Shown here one piece after another: positions 36,890 through 51,094 of a DNA stretch of 64,000 nt. Position 1 is the stretch's first letter; each line of letters starts with the position of its first letter. The notes below the pieces were generated by a model that had not been told where the DNA came from, did no database searches, and was given only the letters and a program-made list of their open reading frames with translations. This DNA comes from Scortum barcoo (Eukaryota > Chordata > Actinopteri > Centrarchiformes > Terapontidae), in contig CM041538.1 of NCBI GenBank assembly GCA_023238725.1, positions 6,299,880 to 6,363,879 on the forward strand, given 5' to 3'. The position numbers were made by a program, and so were the translations under genes.

Positions 36890-39750
36890 ACTATATCCAG
36901 CACATTCCTCCAGTGTTAGCAGAGGCAGCCCTCCCTTGTCCCACTCACTCAGCCCAAAACAATCAAAAAAGAAAAAAACAGTGAGGAAAACAACAAAAAG
37001 CTTGCCATCCTCTGAATCATTTAATTGAAATTCATTGAAGCAGAGAAATAATATGAGAATGAGCTCAGAGATGACCCTACTGTAAACAACTTTGCCTGCA
37101 TATTTAACACACAACTGATGATGATGGTTAAACACAAAACTGTCTGTTTTTTTTCATCGCACTTCTATAACTAACATAAGTAATTCCCTAAACAGCACTG
37201 ACAAATCAGTCATCACAGAATCTGCCCTTTTATTCCATAAATTAATATTGTAGGGATACATCCTCAGAAAAAAAAAAAAAACATTTGTTGGCATTTTTAG
37301 CTTAATGTGAGAAAACGATGACAGAAACAAGTGAATAGAGGTTGTTTACTGTAAAGACGACATGGAGCAAGGTCAAAGCTCAGTCATTTTTCTGTTTTTT
37401 TTTTCATTTTTCAAAAACACCAGAACAATTCATATTTTGTGATGTATTATAACAAGGCCATTTCTAATGCAAAGCTTTCTATTGTCACTCCACCGCAGCA
37501 CAAACTTAAAGCATTATTTTGGGTATACAATGAATACACAACACAAACTAATGATGAAACTAGTTTCCGCCATGTTCTCAAAGGCTGGTATTGCTCTAGA
37601 TTTGTATTATGTAGTATGACAAATCCCTTGAAAAGACTAAACCAGCAGTGTGTTACTCTGTTGGACAGTTCAAGATAGAAAAACACAGTCATACAAGCAT
37701 ATTTTCACATTCTCTAATTAGGCCTTGAAGACAGACGAAACACACGCATGCACAGGACGTAACAGGCAACAATAGTACTGCTCTCTGTGCTTTAAGGTTT
37801 ATTTTATCTCAACAGCAACATGCGATAATTGAATTCCATCTGAACCAACAAATGGCCTTGAATGAGAATATACTCATACTTTATTCATTTGTCTCTCTTA
37901 CCATTTCTTTTGATTTACCTTTCTCTCTCACACACACTTTTTTTAATGCTATCATTTGTACAAGAAGACGTAAGAGAAATATTTTATACGCACGGGCAAA
38001 CTGCCACACACAAATGGGTGACAACTTAAATGAAAAAAACATGAGGTGTTGATTTGAGTACTGCATATAGAAAAAAAACACACATAATTAGACATAACAA
38101 AATGAAAAACAGCATCAGAGAGAGTCACGGACTTCACCGAATAGATCTGAAGATAAAAGTTTATACTTCATCGTTTGGGTTTATGGTGATGGAGGTAAGA
38201 GCATTGTCTTCCATCAAAATCTTCATAAGGCGTTTAACTGGGTTAGGATCTGCTGACTGTTATGGCTGTAGCATTTTATTCACATAATTTTCATACTTAT
38301 CAAACCTTTCAGTGAGCCCTAGTGCACCGAAGCTTCATCGTTTGACATGTTTCTCCACTCACTTCAGGTTTTTCCTTTAATTTGTCCCCCGTCTGTCAAC
38401 ACAGAAGAACAGCCTCCTGCTCCTGTTTGGCTTTGAGCTGCTATTAATACAAGGGTTGCTGTTTACAGAGTACAGAGCTACTAGACTGGAACCCCCACCA
38501 CCACCTCTTGTACTACACACACACACATGCATGCACACACACACACAAACACACACATATTATTACACAAAGACACACAGCTGCACACACTGTGTTTGAT
38601 GACCCCTGACCAAACCTTTCTTGTTAAGTACAGGAAATTCCTGATGGGTGTAAACTGTTGTTTATTAGACTCACGGCTAATTCACACACACAAGTGCACA
38701 CACAATAACAACAACACACGTGCATTAACTCAGCGTGTGTACGCTCATATAAACAACGCATAAACACACACACGTATTCGCTGTAAAGGATGTTTTACAG
38801 ACAGCTACTGCTCCCTGCGTGTGTGTGTGCGTGTTGTCATCTTGTTAACAGCTTCACTTACTGCTTCACACCTCTGTGGGACTAATGTGACTCCACACGT
38901 CAACAAACACAGTGTTTGAGTGTATGTTTGTTGTTACTATGTTTCTCAATATGTCACTTACTGATTTAATCTATCACAATACAATACTTAGACATGGCAC
39001 TTTTTTTGTCAGTCTGAATTGATTCATATCAGAATGTAATAATAATAATAATAATAATAATAGAATAAGTAAGCATATTCGTGCCAGCTTGAATGTTAAA
39101 TATAATTTTATTGGATTTCTCAACAATCAAATCTGACAAATGTGTTTTGACAAACATCTGTTGAACTTATTCTTAACTATAGTAAATACATTCACTTATG
39201 AAGTACATGTTAAATAATATACATCATCACAAAGCTACTGTTTTCATGTGTGCGGTTATATGTCTGACAAATTAAGGCCTTTTTTTCTTCTTCACGTGTG
39301 TCGATATTACTGAAGCAATCCAAGTAGTTTCAGGAGACATTTCAAGTCAATATTCACGCTTTGTATCTCACAGAGCAAATGTTTATCGGCTGAAAAATCT
39401 AAACAATATTTTATTTGCACAGAACAGAATGAAACAGCGGCCTTCGTTTACTTTTTACACATTATTTCATCTAATTTAATCACATCAGTTAATGGTATTT
39501 GATTTGTCATTTAAACAGCTTTTGTGCAGAGGCGGGTTATAAAGCACTTTCTAAGGTTTTGTGTTATCTGACTGTTCATTTATTTATCCTGATCTGTACT
39601 CAAAATTGAAATGTAAAAGTTCACAGAGAGTCAGAAGAAGAATATAACTCAGTAAGGTAAATGAAAAGATATCAGTGATCAAAGTGTCAGGATCTTCGTG
39701 TCATCCTGTGTTGACAAGAGGGTGATAAACCTGCTGTCTCAGGCATAAAT
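36890..39750. other. intergenic; CA runs and (AAT)n, otherwise unremarkable
   Basis: CA-rich stretches at 38513-38580 and 38683-38775, (AAT)8 at 39037-39062, poly-A near 37268. The block 37760-37860 (CAACAATAGTACTGC, GCGATAATTGAATTCC) is unique-looking and might be regulatory. Confidence 0.45.
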
Positions 39751-39759
39751 GAAGCCTTT

Positions 39760-40220
39760 CACATCCAAAGTGTCTAATCAGGTCTGGGACAGGGCCGTCA
39801 TAAACCAATCAGATGAGAAGACAGACGCGGAGCCAATAGGAGAAGTGCTAAGTGGTTAACGTACAAAACAACAGGGAGAGGAACAAATCGGAGCCAAACA
39901 AAGCCACACAACAAGATACAAACCACCTCAGACAAAAGATTACATTTGCATGAGGGAATGAGATGGGGTTATTCATCTGTTCCGGATTATTAATAGTATA
40001 TTTCAATAGTAGCCTCACGACTGGCAATATTCATTATAACTAACAATGTTTGAATGAACTGGATATATTAGACACTGTGTATGAGGCCAAGGAAAGGCCA
40101 GGTGGAGCGCACAGGAGGTGCAGCCCATTAAGTCATTTATGTGAAACTGTAACCTAGTTAGCGATTCATCTGTTGGTGACGAGAAAAAAGCTTATTCATT
40201 TTATTCACTCAAAGGTTAGA
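39760..40220. promoter_or_regulatory. best enhancer-like candidate: SOX and octamer sites
   Basis: A long non-repetitive block with AACAAAG (39897-39903), ACAAAAG (39932-39938) and a perfect octamer ATTTGCAT (39944-39951), i.e. SOX-type and POU-type sites 5 bases apart. It continues with GGATTATTAATAG, TATTCATTATAACTAACAAT and CCATTAAGTCATTTATG. Two CCAAT words occur at ~39804 and ~39833. No ORF or repeat explains it. In the presumed sox2 desert this is the strongest candidate by motif content. Confidence 0.45.
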
Positions 40221-40589
40221 GAGTTCACTTTGGAAAGAGAGAAATCACAGGTTATGAAATCTGCATATTCTTTTATCCCATTATTTCTCACCCATTTTTC
40301 TTCTGCGGTGTTAAATTAGTCACAGGCGTATAAACTGGACAGAACAGCAGCCAGTTGAGGCGCTGAAATAAAGCTCCAAATTAGCTTCTTTCCCTCCGTT
40401 GTGCAGGCTACATTTCTCGTTTTCATCATGTCACTTTTACTGTGTCGTGCGGTTTCACATGTTCGGCTTCCCTCTCATTCTGCACTGCACCCCTGAAGAA
40501 AAAGAGGGACACTGAAAGAATATTCCTTAAAAATGTTTCTGAACATCTTTCTCTACAGTCTATTTTTTTCTTCTCACTGCCTGTAGCTC

Positions 40590-40930
40590 TGCGTTTGAAC
40601 CATATTACAGCAGATAAAACCCATTCGGCAGATCCAAGGCATGTGGGAGCCAGATTACCAAATGTTCCACACCACATTAGTCCCATATTACATTAAAATC
40701 ACAGCACTTTGGGTTTCATTTCAAAACATACCCAGAAATTAAAGCATTAATTACTGTAATGATGGTAATCTGAGGGAATGTGACACCACGTTAGAGCATG
40801 ACAGATTTAGAGTATTTCTGAACGGGGCTAATTTAAAAATGGTTTAATTCTTGCTGAGGTTTGAAGCTGGTATAGGAACCCTGGGGGATTGTTTGACACG
40901 CTGCCATGTTGACTAAATGACACACCAAGA
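40590..40930. promoter_or_regulatory. candidate conserved element
   Basis: Unique block with GAACCATATTACAGCAG, ATTACCAAATGTTCC, TAATTA at 40748-40753 and CTGTAATGATGGTAATC. It is AT-leaning with evenly spread motif cores and no simple repeat. It lies 0.4 kb from the SOX/octamer block. Confidence 0.4.
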
Positions 40931-40939
40931 AGTTCTCTT

Positions 40940-42250
40940 AACTTATTTTTAGGTCCGGTTCAGTCCAGTAGAGGCGATGGCAGGACAGCCAGGTTGTTTA
41001 GGACGAGTTTTTTTATTTAAAAGGTTTGTTTCTGGTGATGTAAACCAACCAACAACCCTGCTGTGAGCTAGTCTGCTGCAGGGGAACCGTAAATGTTAAT
41101 AACGCCACAAAGCAAGAAACGAGACTTTTAGGAAACATGAAGACAGGAAGTGTCTTTAAATGGGAGGGTGGTGCTGCCGCCCACTCTGACAGGAAAGGAC
41201 ATTTATTCACAAGTATTCAAGCTGTTCATACTCGACAATCATACAGTAAACTGCATGGAGCACAAGTTTGTTTCTGATCCTGTAATGTAAGTCTATAATG
41301 CCGATACCAGAGGATGAGAAACAGATCAGAGAGTTAGACCATTGTTGAGATTTGTGACCTTCCCAGTCTGGAACCAAGTCTGCCATTTAGAAGGATTGAA
41401 ACCATGCTTTAAAACAAAGTAATTCACATGAAGTATCATCCAAACACGTCGACTGTGGCTGTTATGAACGGCTGCTCTCGATGACAGGTGAAAAGCCTGG
41501 AGAGACACAACAATCATGCAAATAGGGTTAGTGGAGCGCATCTCCCTTTATCAGCATTGGTGGAGTCGCACTCGTTTGTACACACAAAAAAAGCGACGAA
41601 GAAGTGAAGTAGTGAAGGATGACTAAAGAAAGCTTCAGAGAGGGCTCAACTTTTGAAACTCTCAAAAATTGTCAGACGTAGCTGCGCCAATTCCAAGTAG
41701 GGGATGAGGTTACGGATGTCAAGCACTTTGTTTGAAGCATTCTGACACATCTGCACTTACAGGGAGCAGTTAGAGATGAACGGCACCCTCATGTTTTAGA
41801 TGTTAGCGCCTTGAAGCTGAATCAAAGTTCAGCAGCCAAACTCAGAGGACATTTTTTTTCACATTCAAGACTGGCAAAGTACATCCAAAAATTGTCAGAA
41901 TCATTATCAAGGTAAAAAAAAAAGATGACACTGGAGACTTGAAAACAGACCAGTCTTTAAATCAACCCCAAATAGATTATATTGGATTCAGAATTGGATG
42001 GAAATCAGTGCTGGAACTGCCTGCCTTCATAGTCGATTCAGTGCTGATGGTCAGGAAAAGCCCCAGAGGCTGTAAACTGACTTGACTTGGCTGGGACCCC
42101 GCTAGCTTGAAGGCCACATCAGCGTGAGCCAGGGATCACACATGTTGGTTAAAAGGATTGATTGGAAAAGGTTCTTCATTTCATTCAGGCCATGTGAACA
42201 GTAACAGACTGCAAAGCAGCAGAGTCAAGTCTTGGCTCGCCAGTGTGCGT
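40940..42250. other. intergenic, nothing recognised
   Basis: Unique-looking sequence without ORF, repeat or motif cluster. Confidence 0.5.
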
Positions 42251-42260
42251 CTGCACGACT

Positions 42261-42302
42261 GTGTGTGTGTGTGTGTGTGTATGTGTGTGTGTGTGTGTGT
42301 GT
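42261..42302. repeat. (GT)n microsatellite
   Basis: GT units with a single AT interruption. Confidence 0.95.
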
Positions 42303-42417
42303 AATTCAGAACCAGAAGTATTACCAATTCGCTAAGTAGTCCAGTTGGAGTGACAGAATGACTAAATGGTCCAAAACGAACAAACAAAGATCCATATGCC
42401 CATACTGTGCATATGCC

Positions 42418-42419
<2 letters not shown>

Positions 42420-42466
<47 letters not shown>
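42420..42466. repeat. (CT)23 microsatellite
   Basis: Pure CT run, a candidate H-DNA-forming tract. Confidence 0.95.
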
Positions 42467-42469
<3 letters not shown>

Positions 42470-42565
42470 GGGCCAAGTCAAATCTTGTTGCTAGGTTTTA
42501 CATGCTGGCAACGCTCCAAGCCACTCATGCATTGGAGTGGACCGCTGGACTCTGGCAGAGACACG

Positions 42566-42568
<3 letters not shown>

Positions 42569-42596
<28 letters not shown>
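42569..42596. repeat. (CA)14 microsatellite
   Basis: Third simple repeat within 340 bases, after (GT)n and (CT)n. A (GA)n run follows at 42680-42735. Confidence 0.95.
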
Positions 42597-42600
<4 letters not shown>

Positions 42601-42739
42601 ACCATCATATTTATCATGCAAAGCAAAGTGAAAGCTCCCATTGATAGTAGAGCCAGAGGGAGACGGGAGTAAGACAGGCCGAGAGAGAGAGAGAGAGAAG
42701 AGAGACAGAGAGAGAGACAGGCAGAGTGAGAGGGAGAGG

Positions 42740-45700
42740 AGACATTTCTCTCTCCTTAAAAACCATCATCTTTAATCACCACTTCTAATTTCTCCTCCTG
42801 TTGGCTGTCACAGGCTCCAGATCCAACTCCCCGTCCATGCTATTAGCATTTTGGAAAGTGAAATGACGTTTGGAGGAAGTAAACCACTCAAAGGACTGAT
42901 ATGGGAACAGCACTTAGGAGAAAATAGTCTAAAGTTTATGTGTGTATGTGTCATGCTCTTGCTGCCGAAAACACTGGGATTTAGAATCCATTATTCAGCA
43001 GTGACTGTAAAACATTCAATTTGCTATGATCAAGTTACAACTTATAATGTTAAATTGATGAACAAGATCTATCACCCAACGCTCAGCTCCACAGAGAGTT
43101 TTAGCTTCTTCCAGTTCGTTGTTTCAGTTTTGTGACACACAACTTTTTTAGTACAGTCTCACCACTCACAGCAACCTCTTCTCCAGCACACACCCATAAA
43201 GTATGCTGCCCGCCCAGCACACAGCAGAAGACAAAGTTAGCGATGGCTGGTGAACAAAGTGAATCATATCGCTTCTAAAGAGCCATTATATTCTTCAGGA
43301 GGAGGTGGAGACCAAAAACAGAGCTAAAAAAAGAGACAGAAACATACTTGCATCTGCAATATAAGCAGGAACTTCAGATTTCTGTATAAAACAAAATGAG
43401 TTTGCTTTACAATGTGAGAACCATTTAGTCTAATTGTTTTCTAACAGTTAACCACTTACCTCACTGTATTCGACTTACCCTACTATTTTTCGGACATTCA
43501 GCCTGTTACATAGCGTCCCTGTTTGAATACTAACTATCAAAGAGTTTTTTATTGCTTCCTCTTTTGACTTACACATACAAGTGACATTAGGAGTGGACAC
43601 ATGCGGTAACAATATCATCCTTATGCAAAGAAGCAACAAGGTTTATGGGAACAGAAAAATATCACACAAACAAATTTTTCTTGTTTTTGCTAATGGACTG
43701 GAATAACTCTGTTTCCGCTGCAGGACGCATGTTTTTACTCCTTCCATGAAATTGTCACTAAACAAGGAGGGTCACTTTCCCAGTCACTCCAGTTAATGTA
43801 GAATAGGTAGATTTTCTATGTACAAAAAAAAAAAAACGATGATGGAGTAAAAGAAATATAACCCAGATATTTGGACATTGGCCTGTACAAAAATGCAGTG
43901 CGAGATCCAGCAGGAGACGAATACAAGATTACCTGTTCTTAATGTACAGGTACGATGCTAAACAGTTTTGTATATAGTGTATATTTCTGGTCCTGATAAA
44001 ATAAACTCAATAGAAAAAGAAAACTGTTGCTCTATTGTCAATTTCAAAGAGTAGAGTAAGAATTACTGTGGCATTGAGAAACACAGTCGGTGATCATCAG
44101 GGGGCCATTTTAGTGTCTGTTGACCAAAAAACATTTTCACCTCCAAAATCTGAGAATACCTATAAACTCTAAGTCAACCAAAACGACAGTAACACACACA
44201 GACGCACCTGGGTAGGATTTGATGGGAGAATGTGAAAGTAAAACCTGCACATAAATCAACATGTCTAAAACAAGACAATGACCGGCCATTTACCAGCTCC
44301 CGCTCTCTTTTTCTCTCTTTCTTTGTCGCTGTAAAACATCAACCTGTTCTTCTGTACAAGCGGTTTTAAGCAACAATAGATGAAACAAAAATGCATCAAA
44401 CATCTTTGAAGAATGTGAAAGCAAATATTTACTCAGTTTAAAAAAGGCGAGGCAGGAAGGTCCCATAGATTCAGGTGCTGTGGGCTGTGTGTGTGTGTGT
44501 AAAAGTGCAAGTGTGTGTGTGTGCGTGTGTGTGTGTGTTTCCATTTTGGGTCGGGATTAACGTCATTACAAAGAAACAGCAGCTGCGTCAGACAAACAGC
44601 AGGTAAACATGGAGAGAGAATTTCCAGTGTGTTTGCGTGCTTGTGTGTATGTCAGGTCAATGTAAAGAGAGCAGTTTCCTTCAGGTGTACGGTAACAATT
44701 GGCACATTGAGGAGTGATGTAACCCCTAGGGAAACACACACTGGCATGCATACACGCTATCATCCATGTGGGCCCATGTAGACAAATGGAAAAACTTGGA
44801 TACCAACACAAGGGCAACACAAGGTAAACATCAGTGTCTGGAAGCACCTCTTGATAATTTAAATCAGTGTTAGTAACAATAAAACCAATAATGTGTGTGT
44901 GTCGGGTAATAGAAGGGATTCCCTGAAGACAATGCATACTTATGTCATTTATCATAAAGTCAAAATAATCTAATAATTGAATTTATTTGTATTCATGTTC
45001 AGCGTCTTTTAGTCTAAAAAGTCCTTCAGGCTTTTACATTTATTTAAGATATTATCAATTATGTCCTACATATATTATTCAGAGGGTTAATAAACCACAG
45101 TGAACCGAACAGGGAGGTAAATACCAGTGCAGGTCTTGTCATGAGGAGGTCCTGCTCAGTGCTCATCGCTGGGGATGTATCACCATCTAGTGGTTGAAAG
45201 GAGAAGTAGTCCAGCCTCAGGATGGTACAAGGGAAAAATGTATCCACTTATATGAGGGAAACTTCAAATATGATTGGATCTGGAATCTAAAACAAACGTA
45301 ACAACAACATCGAGAGAAAGGGACATCAGTTCACCCCTAGAAAATGAATTACAGCTTTTTTAAGGTAAAAATACAGTGATGAGGTAAAACATAATGCTCA
45401 GAATAATTGCGACTTTTCAGCTAATATTCATCCTTATGTGTGTGTGATCATTCATTTATCATCATTTAACATCCCCTCAACCAGACACATGTCTACACAC
45501 ACACACACACTCACACACACACAGTCTAGTAATCACTGCAAACAGCTTAAAGATAATGCAGTATTTGTATGAAGAAGTGAGACCACTGAGACACTTTTCA
45601 AAAGGCCCCGTCCTCCTCGCTTTACTGCTTTGTCTTTGATAGTCGTGGGTGTTTAGCAGCACGCTGCCTCTTCAGTACAAAAAGATATGAGGGTAGAGAG

Positions 45701-48000
45701 AAGGACAGAAGAAACAGAAAAAGTGGGAAGAGGGAGCAGGTACGGCAAATGTTTGGTCTGTGCCTGATGGAGGCTTCAGATAAACATGCTGGTCTGCCTG
45801 CCTCCAAGCACACACCTGACTCCATATGTAGCAGAGAGAAAAGAGCAGCAGCCTCCATCTGCTTCTCTTTCCATTCAAATAAGCTGAATCGGGTTGCACC
45901 AGCCATTCATAAAATCGACACTAAATGTGTGTGTACTAGCGAGCAAACGAGTGATTTACTTAACCAGGTTGCACCAATAAAAGTTAAGGAATAAGTCAGC
46001 TAGTAAAAACTTTAGTAATGTGTAAATCAGTCAAAATCACCTGTTGCACTGTACAATCAAAAGAAAAGTTCTATGAAATTAAAAAGTCTTAACATCACAA
46101 GATAACTGCTAACACCAATCATACTATTGACTTTATTCAACATTATTCACATATTATTTGCTCATCAAAGGTATATTTCTTGTTATTAAACAGCATTTTA
46201 ATCATGTGTCATGTCAGCCATGTAGACCTTTACCTCAATTACCTCTTTTACCCCTCAATCTAAAGTAGTGATATTACAAAGTCTTAGTAAAAAGAAAGTT
46301 ATCATTATCTTTCTCAATTGTTTCAGTCAGCTACATAGGAGGTGCAAGTTATTACTGGATGTGAGTATGTCATATCAACTCATCTCTACATAAGAACTAG
46401 TTTATTTGGTGCCACCTGCATCAATTTAATAATGCATCACTGTCTTCTTACTGACAGTATAATTAGGTTCAGTTTGAATTTATGAAAGGCTGTTGCAACC
46501 AGCTCCAGAAGAATACTATCAAGCAGGCAATAGGGTCCCTCTCATGCAGACCACACAGTTGGATTTAACCTGGAAGTGTCATTCAGTTTGACCCAGCCTT
46601 CCAAATATGGTCAGGTTACTTCCCAGCGTGGTAATCTGTCCAGGCATCACTGTGAAACAAATCTGGACCCACACCTGGCTTTCTGAGCTATGTTAACCCT
46701 GAAAACGAAAAGGTTATCATTGTAACGTTATCTCATGCTCACAATCTGCAAACAAACTAAATCAGAACTCGTTTTGTGCTCAATCAAAAACTTTTATTGC
46801 TAATTATCATCATGGCACTAACAGTAGCAGCAGTTTTACATCATGTGTCCCCTCAATCACATATGTTCTCTACATACAGTGCATGGATGGACAGACTGAT
46901 ATTTTCCCTTTTTTTATGCTTGCTTGCTTGCACACACACACACAGTAGCAGTATTACTTCAGTCAGCGCAGATAAGCGAAGTTGTGAAACGAACTGTGCA
47001 AATCTTTCCACTTCAGCTCAAACTCAGTCTCATATCAAAGCTGTGGAGCGATAACGGCTCGCTCTCGCTCTCTCGCACACAGTTTTAGAGGGACTCGGTT
47101 ACTATGTTGGTGGTCTCGCCCCTCTTGTCTGCCTCTCTCTTAAATTAGCCCACTGACTGACTGGTATGTGCGTCTCAATTCTCAGACATTGTAGACCTGA
47201 GCGGCACAGGTTAGGCCTAAAGTACAGAAAGTAAAGCAATAACACAGAAGCAGCAGTTTTGGCTGGATAATTTTTATTTAAATGTGCTCTCAACAGTGTT
47301 GTTTTGTCGATATTGGTCTTAAACATCTGCTTCAATGATAATGAATGAATGAAATTAAGTTGAAGATTTTTTTAATATATACATCTGTTAAAACGAATTC
47401 AATAAAATAATGATAACGATAATGGACTTTATTTAACACACTTATAACAAATTTTGGTAGCCCATACAATCAACAAAATACATAAAAATTTCAATGGCTT
47501 TAAATAAATCTTAAATAGAACCTTTGATACAAAGGAGTATTATTCAAATTACTATGTTAAAGTGTTTTGAACATATTACAGACAAAATATACTGGCTATT
47601 TTTTATACTGTATAGGAACCCTGACCCACACTCAAACAATCTCCCTGAATATCACAATCACAGCCTCTGATGATAAAATATCTAGTTCTGCACAAACAGG
47701 ATTTACTAACTCCTAATCTCCTTTTTTAAGCACCATAAATATAATGGAACAATGCTTTCGAGTTCAAAATCTGTGTGTGTGTGTGTGTGTGTGTGTGTGA
47801 GTGTGTTGTGTAAAGCTGCAGGTGTGTCATGTATATATGTGTGTGTGTGTAGGGGGGGAGGGGAGGGCACATTCTCTCCTGGTGCTGGAGCAGAACAAAC
47901 ATGGATTAAAGCCACACCATCATGCAGGTACCAACAACTCTCCATCCATCTACACACACACTCCTACACACACTCATGCACTCAAACAGCCAGCTGCTGT
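42740..48000. other. intergenic; scattered microsatellites, weak CTCF-like site
   Basis: GT runs at 44486-44540, CA at 45497-45523, (CTTG)n plus CA at 46918-46945, (GT)14 at 47772-47799. CACCATCTAGTGG at 45181-45193 is a weaker CTCF-like word (minus orientation). The remaining DNA is AT-rich, with no gene recognised. Confidence 0.45.
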
Positions 48001-48004
48001 GGCT

Positions 48005-48170
48005 TACATGATGTCAGGGCCATTAAAGTCATGTAGCTGGAGAGGGCAGACAGACAGATGAAAGGCCTGTCATTTAAACTGAGCGAACTATTAGAAGGCT
48101 TATAATCGCTGATGAACAGACAGGTTTACTGCCTCAGGCATGGAGGCTGCAAAGGCCTGTACGGTAGAGA
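48005..48170. promoter_or_regulatory. weak candidate conserved element
   Basis: Unique block with GGGCCATTAAAGTCATG, CTGTCATTTAAACTGAGCG and GCTTATAATCGCTGATG. Composition is unlike the CA-rich flanks. Confidence 0.3.
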
Positions 48171-51090
48171 GGATGTTAACTCTCTATGAGTTTCTTATAC
48201 TGTTGCACTGATGTTACACTGATCCATGAAAGACAAATAATATTTTATTAATTAGGAAAGGGAAAGAAAATTCTGGATGACTGATGTTGATAAAGTCTTT
48301 CACACACACACTTGTAAGTTGGCCCGCTGTCTTAATTTGGGTCTGCGCGATCCATCAAGAGTTCAGCTAGAGGTTTTCCTGATAACATTCACACATACAT
48401 TCAGTTGCACATGCACAGCTGTGACCCGGCTGCTCATTGCATCACACACACATACACACAGGTTTCACTCTCAGTCGAGTCCTGTGACAAGGACTGTTCC
48501 AAAACTGTTCCAGTACTTCTGCAAACAGTCAGAGAGCACGCCTACAGCTGTCCTCCCTGTCTCTGGGAGACAATGCAAGATCATCATTATCGGAAAAGAA
48601 TGGAGCAGAAAAACTACTACAATGGAGTATTTACACTGTGGAGAGAAATAGTGAAGTTACTAAGAATTTGCACACAAAATATGTAGTGTTGGTTGATAAA
48701 ATGTGCATTGCAAAGGATTGAATGAACAAATAGTATGTAACCAGATAACCAGATGCAATATTAAAATGCTACTTTCACCAAGTAGTTTAAGTTTCACCAA
48801 TAATCCAAGAATATGAGACTTGTAACAAGGGGCTGATAATATTCTGCTGATAATATCTCTGCCGTTGAAATTCAGAGACATGATGAATGCAGGACCTTCA
48901 CCTTTAGTGAAGGATCTGAGTTCTTCTTGCAAAGTAGAAACAACATAGCTCTAAGCTAGCTGTCAGCTAAAACAAACCAGATGCCACTGAGCATGTCTGA
49001 ACTCATTTATAGACACACCAGTCCGAACCAGCTGCTGCTCAGTCAGCCACAAGCTGAGGAGCCAAGAGACGGAGAGAGGGAGAGGATAGGGGCCCGGAAA
49101 AGGCCAAGGTCAGCAGGGGCCAACGTTACCATGCCAACGTCAAACACACATGTACATGCATTCACACAGGCAACACAGGTTGAGAGCTAAAGGGTTACCA
49201 CAGTAACTTCATATAAAACACACAAGAATGAATGTTTGGTTGACTTTGGAGCCTTTGTCACACTTAATTACAAACACCTTCATGTATGCAGGTTTGTCGT
49301 CTCCTCTAAATATTGCATGCTCTGCTTGTCAAGAGTTTGTTGATCACAACACCAGAGGATGAAGTACAGTCCTCTCAGCGTTTCACATCATGTGGCAATG
49401 ACTGGAGCAAATGTTATTCACACAGGAGCAGCCCAGGAGGAAAGCTCCCTCAAGTTGGAATATTTGCTTCAAGTCCAAATCAGTATTTTCTATGTTATTA
49501 AATGTAACACTGACTATAACTCTGGTTTAATAAAAAGGGCATTTTAAATTAATATGCACGTTACAAGTTTCAGGAAGCAAATTCTGAGTCATACAAATAT
49601 AAAAATTAAATGTCTAAGTATATAAAATAATGTGATATTTGGAGATTGTGAACGAAGTGACACAAGGATTTCATCTGTACCCCTCTTGAACCAAACGTCT
49701 GAGAAAATGTGTGTTTGAGTGTGTCAGAATGATGGAGGGGTGAGAGTTTGCATTTTCAAGCAGCTGCTTGTCCTGGTAGAAATGAAGCAGATCGGAAAAG
49801 CAGAGATGCACAGACAGCCCTTTCCCACACACACACACACACACACACACCAAGTGAGAGCCTTGTGACATGAGATGCAGAGCTGTGTAGATGCCCTGTG
49901 GGTGGCTGTGCTGCAGAAGCTGCCACATGGCAGAGTATCTGGAGAATTAATCACCAAAAACCATGAGTCATCTGTGAGACTCAGTATCTGATGAAGTGAA
50001 CAACAAATTGCATGACTGAGAAATGTGCTGCAGTGGATTAAACCTGAGAAGAAGAGCAGAAGAAAAAAGCTGCTGTGAAATCATCAAAACTCTTATCAGA
50101 TACAAACCACTGAAAATGAGTGGCTTGTAACAAAAGAATGTCATATTGTCAGTCATTAAGATTCATGAAGGTTCTTCATTTTCACCCCATTTGGTGCAAA
50201 TAATTTTGCAGGTCTGCCTTATCACTGACAGGACTTTTCTCTTATTTGCACAGTCTAGATTGACATGGCTGAACAGAAAAATGTCAAGACAGACAGCATG
50301 TTTGTCTTGCTGTATTTTGATTGAGAAGGAAAAAAACCACACTGCTCTTCTCCTGCCTCTTCTAAGTGAAAGGAAAAACCCTCTGCACTGTACGTGGATT
50401 ATTTATAAAGATTCAAGTTCATTCAACGGTGATCCTTTGACGCGCATGCACACATGCGCACACACACGCACGCACGCTTACAATTTGTCATCCATGGCCA
50501 GGTCCAGTGAAATGGATGAAAAGCTGCCTTCCTTCTGTCTTTCCGGGTCACAGCCTAAGGAGGTCAGGGTGTTAGGTGAAGAATTAGTAGCTCCTTGGGA
50601 AACCCAATACCACCCACCTGGCCACACACACACTCTCATAAACACACATACCTAAAGAGTGAACAACACACACGCAACCTAGTGGAGCTGCAGTGATTCA
50701 CCCCCTTGTGACCAACTGCACAAATACACACATAGTGACACACATATCTAAAAAGCATCTGCGTTTTGCAAATGCAATGTTATGCTCTTAATGTCATATG
50801 TTGTATTTTACAAACTGAATTACTGTAAATGGTGTTATGGTTGGTTATCACTGTAACACCCCAGTTTGGCCTTAAGAGGGAGACTCACACCACATATCTG
50901 ATCCCCAGCACAGTTTTTACCTAAATGATGAAAAAGTAAGAGCAGTGCAATTATTGATATTAACACAGTGGCAAGAAGTGACTTTTTTCTTCACTGCAGT
51001 TAATAACTGCTGCCTTTCTTGAAGGCCATTGTTCAACATTTGGAAAACAACACTAAAGCACTGACTTTATGCATGGCACATATACGTGTC
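48170..51090. other. intergenic with CA runs
   Basis: CA at 48301-48309, 49826-49850 (pure) and 50455-50475. No supportable gene. The 169-codon frame at 50146-50655 has no domain and ends in translated CA repeat. Confidence 0.5.
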
Positions 51091-51094
51091 CCGA

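Noticed and set aside
44566..44955. 129-codon minus-strand ORF
   Set aside because: Composition and lack of any motif suggest chance; no splice framing was seen.
50146..50655. 169-codon plus-strand ORF
   Set aside because: No domain, His-Thr runs from CA repeat and no exon signals.
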